Source: Hippophae tibetana (lineage: Eukaryota > Streptophyta > Magnoliopsida > Rosales > Elaeagnaceae). Taken from it: DNA of 64,000 nucleotides. The notes beneath the pieces were generated by a model. It did not search any database. It worked only from the letters and a program-made list of their open reading frames with translations, and was not told the DNA's origin. How positions within the stretch are numbered: the first letter of the stretch is position 1; each line of letters starts with the position of its first letter. Of the stretch, positions 24,911 through 37,315 are shown piece by piece. The translations under genes were made by a program, and so were the position numbers. The stretch spans positions 33,706,501 to 33,770,500 of the forward strand of contig CM072804.1 of NCBI GenBank assembly GCA_037013495.1, given 5' to 3'.

Positions 24911-25069
24911 TTAATTATATATATATTTAATTAATATATATTTATTAAATTAAATATATATATATATATATATATTTAATATATTATTTAAAAATATATA
25001 TATATAATAATTAATAAACCTAATTATTATTATAACCTAACCTAACATTACCCGTATATCTATTCACTA

Positions 25070-25182
25070 TTCTTAACCTAATTATTTTCCCAGCTGCTCC
25101 CTGCCTCTATCTCAGAATTCTCAGTTCTTAACCTAAGTATTTTCCCAGCTGCTCCCTGCCTCTATCTAAGGATTCTCTATTT
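25070..25182. repeat. Imperfect ~54-bp tandem duplication inside the hAT
   Basis: Two adjacent copies of a unit starting TTCTTAACCTAA and containing CCCAGCTGCTCCCTGCC, with a few differences. It lies just before the CTG/CTC array. Confidence 0.8.
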
Positions 25183-25189
25183 CCTTACT

Positions 25190-25540
25190 CTGCTTGGCTG
25201 CTGCTGCTCCTTCTCTCCTCGGCTGCTGCTCCTCCTTCTCTCCTTCTCTGCTGCTGCTCCTCCTCCTTCTCTGCTGTTGCTCCTCCTCCTTCTCTGCTAC
25301 TGTTGTTGCTCATCCTCCTTCTCTGCTGCTGCTACTGCTCCTCCTTCTCTGCTGCCGCTGCTGATCCTCCTTCTCTGCTGCCGCTGCTGATCCTCCTTCT
25401 CTGCTGCCGCTGCTGCTCCTCATTCTCTGCTGCCGCTGCTGCTCCTTCTCTGCTGCCGCTACTGCTCCTTTCTCTGCTGCCGTTGCTGCTCCTTTCTCTG
25501 CTGCCGTTGTTGCTCCTTCTCTGCTGCCGCTGCTGCTTAA
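25190..25540. repeat. CTG/CTC low-complexity array in the hAT leader
   Basis: About 350 bp built from CTGCTGCCGCTGCTGCTCCTTCT-like variants of roughly 24-30 bp, GC-rich in an AT-rich surrounding. It keeps open frames on both strands (Leu/Cys-rich on plus, Ser/Ala/Glu-rich on minus), but this follows from the triplet repeats and neither frame resembles a known protein. It ends at a splice-donor-like AAAG|GTATGA. Confidence 0.85.
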
Positions 25541-25542
25541 AG

Positions 25543-27081
25543 GTATGAATGGATTGATGACTGCATTAAGTAAATCTAAGCTCTTGGAAAAGATCAAAAT
25601 GATGGAGACTATATATACTAGCACAACTAAAAGCCAATAGAAATTATGAAAGAGAGAATGCAGAACTACTCTTCAATCTTCATACACTCACTATTCTCCC
25701 AACAGTAAATATAATAATAATATCCTTAATAATAATAGTAACAATAGTAGTAGTTAAACAAAACTTTTAATTTATTGAAAATATACTTGATAACATCTTT
25801 ACTTTTACTATACATTATAAACATTTTACTTTTTGTCTCTCTGACATTTTCAGTATCTCTTTCTACCATGAAATCCAAAAAGTCTACAAAATAAAATTTC
25901 ATTAAATTCTATAAATTTTTTTAAATTTAATAAAATCTATAACTCTTTAAAATTTATTAAAATCGGATCTCCTTAATTTTCATCCAACATTCTTATTTAA
26001 AAAATATAACATATGTCCACGTTTATTTTTGCAAGGACAATTGATATTAAAAGGCCTGGTTCTAAATTATTAACTCTCTACATTTTGAAAAGAACCCCCC
26101 CTTTTAACTAACCGAGAAGTTAAATACTTGTAGTTCTTCTACGATACTAAAGACAAGTGTAAAATCTGTGTGTTTGTGTAATGTTTTTTTTTAATTACAA
26201 TAAAGGATTAAAATATATTTAATAAAATTATTAAAAAATTAATTTTATGAAAATATCATCAATGATATTATTGATGTTGATATTTTTTTTGTAAAATTAT
26301 AATATATATATTATTAAGCATCCAAAAATTTAGAGAGATTAAAACATAATTTAAGATAAAAATATTTATCAAATTACAACGGAATCTCATAATATTACAA
26401 TTTAACTTTATAATAAGTTAAATTTCATACCATTTATAACTAATCTAACATTATTTATATATTTTTTTTAACTAATCTAAAACTATTTTTTTATACATTA
26501 ACATCATTATCAAAGTGAATGTACACTTAATATTTTTAATTTTATTTTATTATGTTCTAATTGTATTTTAATCATTTGTTTTTCTTTCTTTTTACAAGAT
26601 CTAGGTATTTTTTTGCAGGAGAACCATTAATTCTTTTTTTCTTTTTAGGCTTATTGGTTGATTAAAGCTTTAATATCATGTAAATTTTATATGATGTTTA
26701 AGTAACATAAGACACTTAATTTTAAAATGTTAGTATAAGAATAATGTAAGTTTCATATTACTTATATATATAGCAGTGTATGTTAATTTCTCTGTAAATC
26801 TATATGCTTCTATCTAAGCTATATATTTTTGATTAGAGGGTTCACATTTTGATAATTTAATTTGATGAGGTCTAAAAAATTTGTTTTGTTTACTATGTTA
26901 TATGAGTATGAAGTTTGCTGCTAAAATTGAGATTAACATTAGTCTACTCTTGTTTATCTATAGGAGGAACATGAGAAATTGTATTACTTTGGTTGTAAAT
27001 CTGCTTCTTTACATTATAACAACTATTTTTCTACACAATGTGTTTATTGCATTAAGTTGATTGTGTCTCACTTTATCTTAG
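25543..27081 (+). other. Probable 5'-leader intron of the hAT transposase
   Basis: A donor-like AAAG|GTATGAATGG at 25543 and an acceptor-like TTATCTTAG ending at 27081, exactly before the ATG of the transposase. The 1.5-kb interval is AT-rich with no gene. A spliced untranslated leader is known for other plant hAT elements; here it is inferred from the two sites only. Confidence 0.4.
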
Positions 27082-29338
27082 ATGGAAAAAAATACCTCTA
27101 CTATGGATAGTCCACTTGCAACCACCGGAAGTGCAAGCGCTACCCATGATGTTGAAAATCAATATAAAAATCCACAAAATGCTCCACCAGAAACTAAAGA
27201 TCTAGCATTGAATGAAAAACCTGAACCTTCTATAGATAGTTATGATGGAAAAGGTAAGCGAAAGTTTTCTAAACCTCCCTCTTCTGCTTGGAAACATTTT
27301 GATATAGTGGGTGAAGGCTTAGATCGTAAGGCGAGATGTAAATATTGTTCAAGGGAGTATGTGTATGTATCCAGCAAGTCTGGTACATCAAACTTAAATG
27401 CTCATATTGCTATGCAATGTAAATTATTTCCTGGTAGATATGAGAAGAAGCAAAAAACTTTAGCTTTTGAAAATGTCACAAACAATAAAGAAGGTGTACT
27501 TGTTGCACACACATTCAGTATTGAGGCTTGTAGGCTTGCACTTACAGAAATGATTATAGTTGATGAATTGCCATTTAGTCATGTTGAGAATGAAGGATTT
27601 AAGAAGTATAGTAGAGTTTTAGAACCAAGGTTCCAAGTTCCTTCTCGTACCACTATTGCACGAGATTGCTTGAGTCTTTTCTTAAAGGAAAAGGATAAAT
27701 TAAAAGAATTTTTCTCTAAATCATTTCAAAGAGTTTGTTTAACCACTGACACATGGACTTCTGCTCAAAATTTGAATTATATGTGTCTCACTGCTCACTT
27801 CATCGATGATAATTGGAAACTCCAAAAAAGAATCTTAAATTTTTGTGTAGTTCCTAGTCATAAAGGTGATATCCTTGGGAAAGCAATTGAGCAATGCTTG
27901 TTAGATTGGGGAATTGATAAGATATTTACTATTACTGTGGATAATGCTAGCTCAAATAATACATTAGTTTCTTACTTGCGTAAAAAAGTGAACAATTGGG
28001 GTGGTGCAATACTAGATGGTCAACATATGCATATGAGGTGTGCGGCTCATATTCTAAATTTGGTTGTCAGAGAGGGCTTGAAAGAACATGATTCAAGCAT
28101 AAGTAAGATAAGAGAAGTTGTGAAATATGTCAAAGGATCACCTTCAAGGTTGTTAAAATTTAAGGATTGTGCAGAGCAAGAGAAGATTGATACTAATAAA
28201 CTTTTATGTTTAGATGTAGTAACAAGGTGGAATTCCACCTATTTAATGTTAGAAGCTGCAATAAGATTTCAGAACGCTTTTGAGCGTTTAGAAGAAGATG
28301 ATGTGATATTTAAACAAGAGTTCAACATTGGAAATGATAGTTGCAAAACTCCTGATATGTTTGATTGGTCTAATGCTCACATATTTGTGAGGTTTTTGAA
28401 AATATTTTATGATGCAACATTGAGATTTTCTGGTTCTGTATATGTTACTTCAAATTTATTTTTGGATCAAATTTGTTTCATACATAACCAATTGAGTTTT
28501 TGGTGTGAAAATACAGACATTTTGTTAAGCAAAATGGCAAAAGAAATGATAATAAAGTTCAATAAATATTGGGGAGGTGTAGATAAGATGAATGATTTTT
28601 TATTTATTGCAACTTTGCTTGATCCAAGACGTAAGGAACAAGGTTTGAAAATTTGCTTGGATCTTTTGTGTGACGAAGATGATATTATGGTTGGTCATAT
28701 GATGAAAAAATTTAGACAAACTTTGAATAATATGTTTGATCAGTATTTAGTTTTGTATTCTGCAAATGTCCAAGCTACATGCTCACAACCTTTAGACACA
28801 GAAGAAGTGGATAGTTGTAACATTGATTCATTTTCACTGTGGATGGATCGTTATAAAAAACGTGTCAAAGATGCAAAAAAGATAGACAACCAAACTGAAG
28901 TAGATAAATATTTGGGTGAGACATGTGAGGATGTGGATGATGAGTCTTTTAATCTTTTAAGTTGGTGGAAGGTGAACTCATCTAGATACAAGGTTCTTTC
29001 CAAGATTGCCAAAGATGTTTTAGCTACGCCTATATCAACTGTAGCTTCTGAGTCTGCATTTTCGACGGGGGGGGAGGGTTATTGATTCTTTTAGAAGCTC
29101 ATTGTCCCCAAAAACTGTCCAAGCACTTATTTGTACTCAGAACTGGATTCGATCATCACCAATAATTAACATTCGTGATTCCCTTGATGATATTGAAGCA
29201 ATTGAAACAGGTAATATTATTTTAATTTTCATTAGTAATTGATATCATTCTCTTATGATTTAATATTCTCATCACTTTCTATGTATCTTCTATTTTGTAG
29301 ATATGTTGAGAGACATTAAGGATATAACCCTTGATTGA
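27082..29338 (+). pseudogene. hAT transposase (BED finger, hAT dimerisation domain), one-base frameshift
   Basis: Catalyses cut-and-paste movement of the element in the nucleus. A 667-codon open frame runs 27082-29085. Residues ~63-115 form a BED zinc finger (CKYCSREY, then H-x4-C in HIAMQC). Catalytic-core landmarks follow: TTDTWTS (~223-229), TVDNASSNN (~284-292) and RCAAHILNLVVREGL. The C-terminus begins the hAT dimerisation block (ATPISTVASESAFSTGG). There, a run of eight G (29067-29074) shifts the frame and stops it after seven more codons. In the next frame the rest of the block continues (SLSPKTVQALICTQNW) to a donor at 29210|GTAATA. An acceptor ending at 29300 joins in phase to a short last exon ending TGA at 29336-29338. 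Length and domains are otherwise full. The extra G could be a real mutation or a homopolymer sequencing error. Confidence 0.9.
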
Positions 29339-29799
29339 GTACGATATATTATTATTTTATTTCATATGTATTTCATATATTATTTTATATATATTTAGTT
29401 ATCAATTTACTAATATTTTTTAAATTATGGCTAATAGGTGATGACGATGACACATTGAAGTTTTTTGCTATTGTTCTCAAGATTCAAGACAAGATTTTTT
29501 TAAGATGGTCAATGGATGTTAAAGATTGAAATGATCAAATTAATTTAGGTTTAGATTATTGTGAACTATCTTTTTGTTTATTGTTTAAATGAATTGTTAA
29601 ATTTATTAAAATAACTATTGTAATCGACATCATTATTTACTTAATTGTGTTATTTTTGTTTTATATAAGTTTGAATATTTTAGTCTTATTTTAATCTTTT
29701 TATTTGATTTTTTAAGGTTTCTTATAATTAAAATGAGTTTATGTTATGATTTATGTAAAAAATTAATTTTTTAATTCAAAAATATTATTAATTAAGTTT

Positions 29800-30010
29800 A
29801 TTGATCGGATTGTTTGGATTGGTCGGATTGATCGGATTGTTTGGATTGGTCGGATTGATCGGATTGATCGGATGCTATCCGAATATTTTACGGATCAGAT
29901 TGATCGAATATAAAATTTGATCGGATCGGTTGCGGATTAGGATGCTTCAATCCGATCGGATGTTCGGATCGGATCGGATGAGCATAAACTTAACGGTTTC
30001 GATCCGATGA
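29800..30010. repeat. Right subterminal repeats of the hAT (GGATTGATCGGAT words)
   Basis: Tandem GGATTGGTCGGATTGATCGGAT-type words, then GATCGGATC words up to the right end. They share the GGATCGGAT core with the left end in opposite orientation. Part of the array (29808-29870) is a near-perfect tandem repeat of a ~31-bp unit. Confidence 0.85.
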
Positions 30011-30069
30011 ACACTCCTATAAATTATACACTTTAATAGAGATAGTACTCTAAAGATTCATTACATTTA

Positions 30070-31038
30070 GCTCATGTTTGGTAGGAAAAAATGTAATGAA
30101 ATCAGAATTAATTCTTTCTATTTTACGTGTTTGGAAAAACGGAATATGAGCGAAATGTAATCGATTACTAAAAGAAAAAGAATTACAATTATTTCTCCCC
30201 TTTGGTAATCATAATTACATTCTCATTTAATTTTTTTTTCCAATTTTACCCTCATCTAAAATATAACCTTAAACTCAAATTCTAAATTCTCAAACTTAAA
30301 ATTCCAAAACCCTAAACCCTAAACCCTAAATTCCAAAACCCTAAACCCAAAACCCTAAACCCAAAATTCCAAAACCCTAAACCATAAACCCAAAATTTTA
30401 AAACCCAAATCCTAAACCCAAATCCTAAAATCCTAAAACCTAAACCCCAAATCCCTAAACACTAAATCTTAAACCTTAAACCCCAAATCTCAAATCCCTA
30501 AACCCTAAACCCTAAACCCAAAATTCCAAAACCCTAAACCCTAAAACCTAAACCCCAAATCCCTAAACCCTAAACCCTAAACCCTAAACCCTAAACCCTA
30601 AACCCCAAATTCCAAATCCTAAAACCCTAAATTCAAAATTCTAAAACCCTAAACCCTTTTTAGAAAAATAATAATTTTAACCCTAAACCTTAACCCACAA
30701 ATATAACCTCAAATCTTAAATCCCAAATCCCAAACCTTAAAAATCTAAACCCTATTTAGAAAAATAATAATTTTAATAATATATTTCTTTTTAATTAAGT
30801 AGTAATTATTTAAAAAAATAATGATTTCAATAATATATTTTGTCTCACGAAAAAATAGTAATTAAATGACATTATTTGAACTTTATAACATGTAGGGGTA
30901 TTAAGGTTATTTATAGTTTTTTTCATTCTATTCCAGTGGCAAACAAAACACTGTAATCCTGATTCCGAGCTTAATTCTAATGGTCAAACCAAACAACATT
31001 GTTTCTTTTCCATTCCATTCCATGAACCAAACGACACC
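30070..31038. mobile_element. PIF/Harbinger-like MITE carrying telomere-like repeats
   Basis: About 969 bp. The left end reads GCTCATGTTTGG and the right end, in reverse complement, GGTGTCGTTTGG (8 of 12 identical), each flanked by TTA (30067-30069 and 31039-31041). A 3-bp TTA/TAA duplication with GTTTGG-containing ends is typical of Harbinger/Tourist MITEs. Inner flanks also match in inverted sense (AATGTAATG… / TGGAATGGAATGG). No transposase. The centre is filled by a CCCTAAA-rich array. The end match is imperfect, so classification is probable rather than certain. Confidence 0.6.
30255..30760. repeat. Interstitial telomere-like (CCCTAAA)n array, degenerate
   Basis: Roughly 500 bp of CCCTAAA, CCCAAAA, TCCTAAA and similar variants, with a nearly perfect CCCTAAACCCTAAA stretch around 30565-30605. 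CCCTAAA is the plant (Arabidopsis-type) telomere repeat. The array is degenerate and lies inside the bounds of a MITE, so it is not a chromosome end. Confidence 0.9.
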
Positions 31039-31585
31039 TTATAGAGTAGAACCTTAAAATTTTATTTTGTTTAAAAATTATGATATTAGAAAAATTCATT
31101 GAAATTATCGAATCTATTAAAGATCTCAAAGTTATAAAAATCGAACGAATTAAAGATATAACTATAATATTAATATATACTATTTTTTCAAAATATATTT
31201 TTAAATATTACTTTATATATTATTGTAAAGATTATGAGTTTTGATTATTTTCGTGAACAAAATATTTATTTATAAATTTATTTTTAGGCCTACTATCAAG
31301 TGTATTAAGAAAAGTCGAACAAATACTCGAGTTCAAGATAGTCGTATTTCAAGTATATCTTTTATAACTACGACACATATGGTTGCATTCATGCATTTAA
31401 TAGTACATATTCATAAATTTGAAACTATATTTGGTATTAAAATATTTATTTAAATTTGAATTAATTTAAGAAATTATTAATTAGTTATCTATTAGATAGA
31501 CGTGTTTAAATATTTTTTAGATCTGTCTTAATATTTTTAAGATGTGTTATAAAAAATAATATATAATAATTTTTCATAATATTAA

Positions 31586-31745
31586 AATTTGGCCTAGGTT
31601 GTTTCCACCTAAAAATATCGTGTGTTATTATTTTATTTCCGTACTTTATTCTTACATGCGATTGCATGCCTGGAAGGTTTGTTTAGGTTATTAAGTTATG
31701 AATTAATAAAAATTAAAAATAACCTATTCACCTAGTTTAGGTTAA
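31586..31745 (+). repeat. Dispersed repeat, copy 1
   Basis: Contains CCTAGGTTGTTTCCACCTAAAAA and TTACATGCGATTGCATGCC as landmarks. The reverse complement of 61385-61565 aligns over ~160 bp with clear identity. It does not match the other named elements in the window. Confidence 0.75.
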
Positions 31746-32551
31746 TTTGATCCATATCTTATAAACTTTCAATTATAATTATAATGTTAAATTTATTTAA
31801 AATTATAAAATCTAAATTTTATTATTAAGACACTTATAGTCATTTTCATCATTTATGTTTTAAGCTTCACTTAAGTCACTTTAAAATTGATCAAAATCTT
31901 TGAATTAATAATTTTTTCTTATACTATATATGCTGCATATTTCTAATTGGTAATATTATATTTGATATGGATGTATTGCTAAATTTGATGTTCGTTAATT
32001 CATTAAATACACTCTAATTTTTATAATTTGTTATAATTATTATATAATAAATTTTTAATGATTAATTTTAAAAATGATGACAATTCTTTATTTATATAAT
32101 ATCTATTAAAACTATTTTATCTCTTCTTAGTAATAATAAATTAGATAAATTTGTGATGGTAATAATTTTTATAATATGATTATAAATTTAAAACTATTAA
32201 TTCAATTTCTCTTAAACTAACTTTGTAAATTAATTTAAATGTTAGTATTTGAGGAGGGGTCTTGAGTTGGTTGAGATTTTAAATTTTTCAAAAACATTAA
32301 GATAAAATTAACTTATAAATCCGTTTAAAAATCAACATAAGCAACCTATATTCACTCTTAAATTTTTAATAAAAAATATTATATAAGTAAAATTTCAAGT
32401 TGGATGATACCAATTCAACCAAAAACAAATTCCACAATAAGTTCTGCCTTTTAGAAAAATTATACAAATTATTTTTAATTTACTACCTTATAGTGCTAAC
32501 TCTAAGTTTTATATCAATTTATTATTTTCTTAAAAGAAAATGATTAATTCT

Positions 32552-32577
32552 GAGGAGGAGGAGGAGGAGGAGGAGGG
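32552..32577. repeat. (GAG)n microsatellite
   Basis: Eight to nine consecutive GAG units in otherwise AT-rich sequence. Confidence 0.95.
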
Positions 32578-33182
32578 CTGAAATTCGACTGAAATTTCAA
32601 ACAAATTTTTTTTATACTATATATAAACCCACCATTTATTAAACTAACTAAAATATAAATATATCTTTACGGTAAGAAGAAATTAAAAAAAAACAAAATA
32701 TATCATAATATAGAAAAAACATAAATAAAATTTTCACTCTAAATATACAACAAACATCAAATAAAGTTTGAAGTAATCTATTTACATTCCGGTCTACCTT
32801 TTATTTTTCTTGCATTCTTTCAACTGTAATTATTTTTTAGTCTATTTAGATAAAAATAAAATATCACTTATCTTCCAAGTTTTGTTAGTAGTTTTTCTCC
32901 ACTTTTTTGGGCTCTTACTATTAAGTATACTCTTCATCGACATTTTTAGTTGGTATACAACTTTCTTAATACTCTTTCGTGAGAGATAAATTTTATGCTT
33001 TTAAATTAAACCACATTACTAACATTTTATTCTATTTGCATTATTTTTATAACTTAAATAATAACATATTTTGATTATGATATATAAGATTTATTTTGTG
33101 AATTTTTCTAATTTTACCACATAATTTTTTATTAAAATATTATCTCATTCAATCAAATATTTTTACAAAATGATATATCAAC

Positions 33183-34251
33183 TCATGAGGTAGAACAGAG
33201 TTTAAAGTATATGTTGACGGAGCAGGCAACTTTAGAGGAGTAGGCATCGAGGTCGTTATAATAAGTCTCGAGAATGATTTCTGAGTATTCTATACGAATA
33301 CACTTGCATGTAACAAACAGTGCAGCTGAATATGAAGTAGCCATCATTGGTATACTGATGGTACAAGCTTTTAAACAACGGAGCGGTGTCAATGTATAGT
33401 GACTCTAGGGTAGTGGTCAACCAGTTTGGAGGCCAATTTAAAGCAAAAGAGGAAAAGATGAAACACAACTTAAATTGGTTGAAGAAAGAGGCAAGTGGAC
33501 TCAAAGTCTTCAAACTTAAGAAAACTACAAGAAAAAAGGAGAACAAACTAGATGTCAATCAAGTTAGCATAGAGTTTTCCTTTTCTTTTACCTCAGATTA
33601 TTATATCTCTTAGAAGAGGTAATTCTAGAAGGCAAAAACTTGGATAAGGTTGTTGAGAGTAAGTCCCGAACATATGTTCCGAAGAAACTAGTGAGGCAAA
33701 AAGATAACAATAGGGTCGAGTTTGTTATGTGTGTCAACAGAGGCTGCATCTCAGATTTTGTAGGAGGCATATGATGGAGAGTGCGGTTCTCACTCTGAAG
33801 GAAGAAAGCATTCCCTGAGGATCATTTGACAAGGCTACTATTGGCTATATATAGTGGCAGATTGTAGAAAGTATTATAAGGCGTGCGAATTAAGAAAGAA
33901 AGAAAGAAAAGGTACTCAAGGTGTCCCATCTCCCTACACCCTCCATTAGCAAAGTAATTTGGCCGTGGTCGTTCTTCAAATAGGGTCTAGATGTTATGGG
34001 ACCATTACCTTAGGCACCAACTGAAAGGAAGTTCCTACTCGTGGAAACTGACTATTTCACCAAGTGGATGTAAGCTGAAGCTTTGGCTTATATATGTCAG
34101 AGAGGAGAAAGTGAATTGCATTGTTTGGAAAAATATTATATATTAGTTTAGTCTTCCAAGGGAGTTAACGAAGGATAATGGGAAGCAGTTCACTGGTGAA
34201 AGATTGACTACGTTCGCGAAGACAAGGGGATCAAACTATGTTACTCAATAA
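33183..34251 (+). mobile_element. Ty3/gypsy pol relic (RNase H and integrase)
   Basis: Plus-strand, heavily decayed. A VDGAGNFRGVGIEV block (~33214-33255) followed by NSAAEYEVAIIGIL (~33317-33358) matches the extra RNase H of Tat/Ogre-lineage plant gypsy elements. Further right, an integrase stretch gives LDVMGPLP (~33990) and LVETDYFTKWM (~34040), then a DNGKQFTG-like block (~34175). Stops and frameshifts are frequent. The relic ends at about 34251, where the LTR of the minus-strand gypsy begins, consistent with nested insertion. Confidence 0.75.
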
Positions 34252-36039
34252 TGCTTGCAAATCTTATCTTAGTATTCAGTGTTATTATCGGTTTTGCCTT
34301 GCGATTATACCATAAATTTGATGTAACAAAATTAGGAGTACAAAGTTTGTATAATTTATAAAATAACTCTTAAATACAATAATTACTTATAGAAAATGAT
34401 AAATATATTTTGAAGATAGATCTAAATTGAAATCAAGTGGTTTTTAATTTATCCTACAAATTCTTATAAACAAAAATAAAAACCTAAATATTCTATCTCG
34501 ATTGTTAGATCTAAACTAGTAACAAAAAACGATAGATTTAATAAACAGTTATCCAATTAAACATTTATCATACAGTGAAAAACTTACTAGATATATTATC
34601 TAGTTAATTATGTTTTCTTAATATTAAGTATGTTATTAAAAATATGAATTAAAATTATTGATTCTCATTTTTTTGTAAAACATAGATAATTTTTGTTGTT
34701 AATAATAAACCAATTAATATCCTTAGGTTGGGTGTATCAATTTATTAATTAATAAATTTTGCTTCTTTTTTAAGAGATTAACAAACTATTTAGTTTGTCT
34801 TCTTATGTGAGGCATGACAATTTAAACTCTTATCAAGGTATCTAAGTTAGACTCATGATTTAAGTATCTGAAAACTAACTTTTAGATTTTAAAACATTAT
34901 AAAACTTATTCGTGATATATTTTTCAATAATAATTTTTATAAAAGATTTGAAATAGAGTTCTTTAAATCATATATAGAATATCTCATCTAACATTTAATA
35001 GTTGATTCTAAATCAGATTCAGATAATTAAATCTTAAGTATAACTCTCTTATTTATTATGAAAAGTACTTCATCAATATATATTTCTTTTACAAACTTTG
35101 TTTTAATCTTGATGAAAAAATAAAACTTAATTCATTTTATAAAAAAAATGTTTAATCTACTTTAATATTTCACAACGGTAACAACACTACTAATATCCAA
35201 TTTTATTTATAGCCAAATTTACATATTTTAATAAATGACCAATAAATTAAACATAACAAGTAAAGCAACACATAAAGATAATATGAAAATAATAGATTTA
35301 AATATACCTCAATAAAAGTTTAGATTTTTTTGTGTTATGGAAGACTTTCAAACAAAATTACCTCACTGTTTATTCATGAATTTAAACTAAAAATATTACA
35401 TAAACTAAAATTTGTTTAACTCTCAATTGAGATAATAACTTAAAATTACTAAAAGAAATGTTGAAAAGCTTAGAGAGAAACTAAGAAGGATTAGAAGGAA
35501 AAAGGGATAAGGGATGATTGATACAATGCAAATAGTGTCCTATTCATAGGTGCATAAAAGGAGAAAAATAAGGATAAGAAGTCTTACATGGCACACAATT
35601 CTTTATGCCTTGACATACACAAGCTAATTAAACAGTTTAAACACGATCCTTTTAACTCATACTGTGGTACAAAATATTTTCACACCGTGGCCTACCTAAA
35701 ATTTGGGATGCATTATATTTAGTCTATTAGCCTCGCATCACGGCACACAAAACATTCATGCTTTGACATACACTGTTTTGATAAATTTTTAACCCATAAT
35801 TTCTTGTATTCCTTTTTTTCAATATATGTAATACTTTACATATGTTATCTATTAAGTTTTAAAGTGTAATTGAGTGCATCAAGTATAATTCTTCAAGTGT
35901 CGATCAATTTTATCCTTTCTTTGAGGTTAAAATTCTTGACAAATAATAAAATATACTCACGATTATAAAAAGATAGATTTGTTTAAAATGATAGTAAAAT
36001 TAAGTAAATACAAATCAATACTTTCAAGCACTCATTACA
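34252..36039 (-). repeat. Probable 3' LTR of gypsy element A
   Basis: About 1.8 kb bounded TGCTTGCAAATC…CTCATTACA on plus (TG…CA). The right boundary sits beside a purine-rich tract on the minus strand (AGCTAGTTGGGAG). The left boundary is where the plus-strand gypsy relic stops. No second LTR copy was found, so both edges are inferred. Confidence 0.5.
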
Positions 36040-37315
36040 ACTCCCAACTAGCTTCTTGCTAGTCTCCTAATAAGAATGGTGAAAAATTAAAACAAAAACT
36101 AAAATAAAACTATCATATATCATTTCATAGATTGACATGGTTACTTTTAGGGTATGCAACACGCCTTTAAACCCCTAGTATGCAACAAGACTCCAAAATT
36201 ACCTTAGAGGACAATTTTATGACTTTTGAGAGTTTTCAGATATGATACCCACAAACATCAAAATTAAAAACAAAAAACAAAAATAGGTAAACAACATATA
36301 AACAAATAAAATTAAAACAAAGCGAAAAAATATAAAAACATAAAAATAATAACAAAACTTCTAATGCTTTTTAATCTTTTCTAAGATTACAATTAAAATT
36401 CATAGCATAAGTTATTTTAATATTCTAAAATTTCATAGTTTATTATAATAATTAGATTAAAATTACTTTCTTATTAAAATAAAAAATGTATTAATATTAA
36501 ATTTATCCAATTTTAGTGTAAGGAAGCCAAATTTTCTTAGACTCTATCCTTACAAGGCATATTCTCAATAATATTGATCTTATTGGTTCAATCACTTATT
36601 CAAAGGTATATATGAACATATAACATTTTTATTTAAGAATAATTTTATAATGTAACTTTTTCCACCTCCAACCTACAATTTATACATTGCCCTCAATAAC
36701 AATTGTAAATTAAAGAAAGATTAATAGATAGAATCTGATCCATTACAAGAGTTGGTATGGATTTTTAGGTGCATTCATAAATTCAAATATTTCAATTTTA
36801 TACAGATGAAAACTGTGTATTTTTCACAAATTTCAACAAAAAGTTACAAAATTTAACAATTCTAAATAATGTTCACAAGAAAGGAAATAAAAAATAATAA
36901 TATTACCTATAATAATGGGTTGCCTCCTATCCAGTGTTTAGTTTATTTGTCTTACCTAGACATAGATGTCATATGATGCTCAAACTAGTTCACCAATATG
37001 GACTCAATGTTTGTTATCTTATGTCCTTCTAAATAGGGCTTCACATGATACCAAATGACTATAAAATTTGTTTTTTTTTGATCCATCAACTCTATTGCTT
37101 CATGTGGTAAAAATTGGGTAATCCATCCCACCTGGAACTCAATTTTCCTAGAAATAATTTTAGAGGAGACTTAAATAACAAAACTTTCATTTTAGGAAGA
37201 AAAGACTTACGAACTATCTTTTTGTAATGATAGCACTTTGTATGTTCTTTATACAATTTTTCATTTCATAAGCTTCATCCCTATTATCTTCAAGTTCATG
37301 GACATGGAGAAACTA

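Larger units (their letters stand above)
24728..30019 (+). mobile_element. hAT-superfamily DNA transposon, nearly complete (5292 bp)
   Basis: Bounded by TAGGGGTGTGCA at 24728 and its imperfect inverted copy TGAACACTCCTA ending at 30019. It is flanked by an exact 8-bp direct repeat TAAATTAT (24720-24727 and 30020-30027), the hAT signature. Both ends carry dense subterminal repeats of the word GGATCGGAT/ATCCGATCC. The interior holds a low-complexity CTG/CTC leader, a probable leader intron and a long transposase gene. The only visible lesion is a one-base frameshift in a G-run near the end of the transposase. It inserted about 240 bp upstream of the RING-H2 gene start. Confidence 0.95.
31042..33182. 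other. AT-rich intergenic region
   Basis: About 2.1 kb without a gene. It holds a dispersed repeat at 31586-31745 (inverted relative to 61385-61565) and a (GAG)n microsatellite at 32552-32577. No other structure recognised. Confidence 0.5.

Noticed and set aside
25303..25624. Leu/Cys-rich plus-strand and Ser/Ala/Glu-rich minus-strand open frames
   Set aside because: They only translate the CTG/CTC triplet array inside the hAT leader.
30255..30760. A true telomere
   Set aside because: The array is degenerate, short and flanked on both sides by transposons and ordinary sequence.
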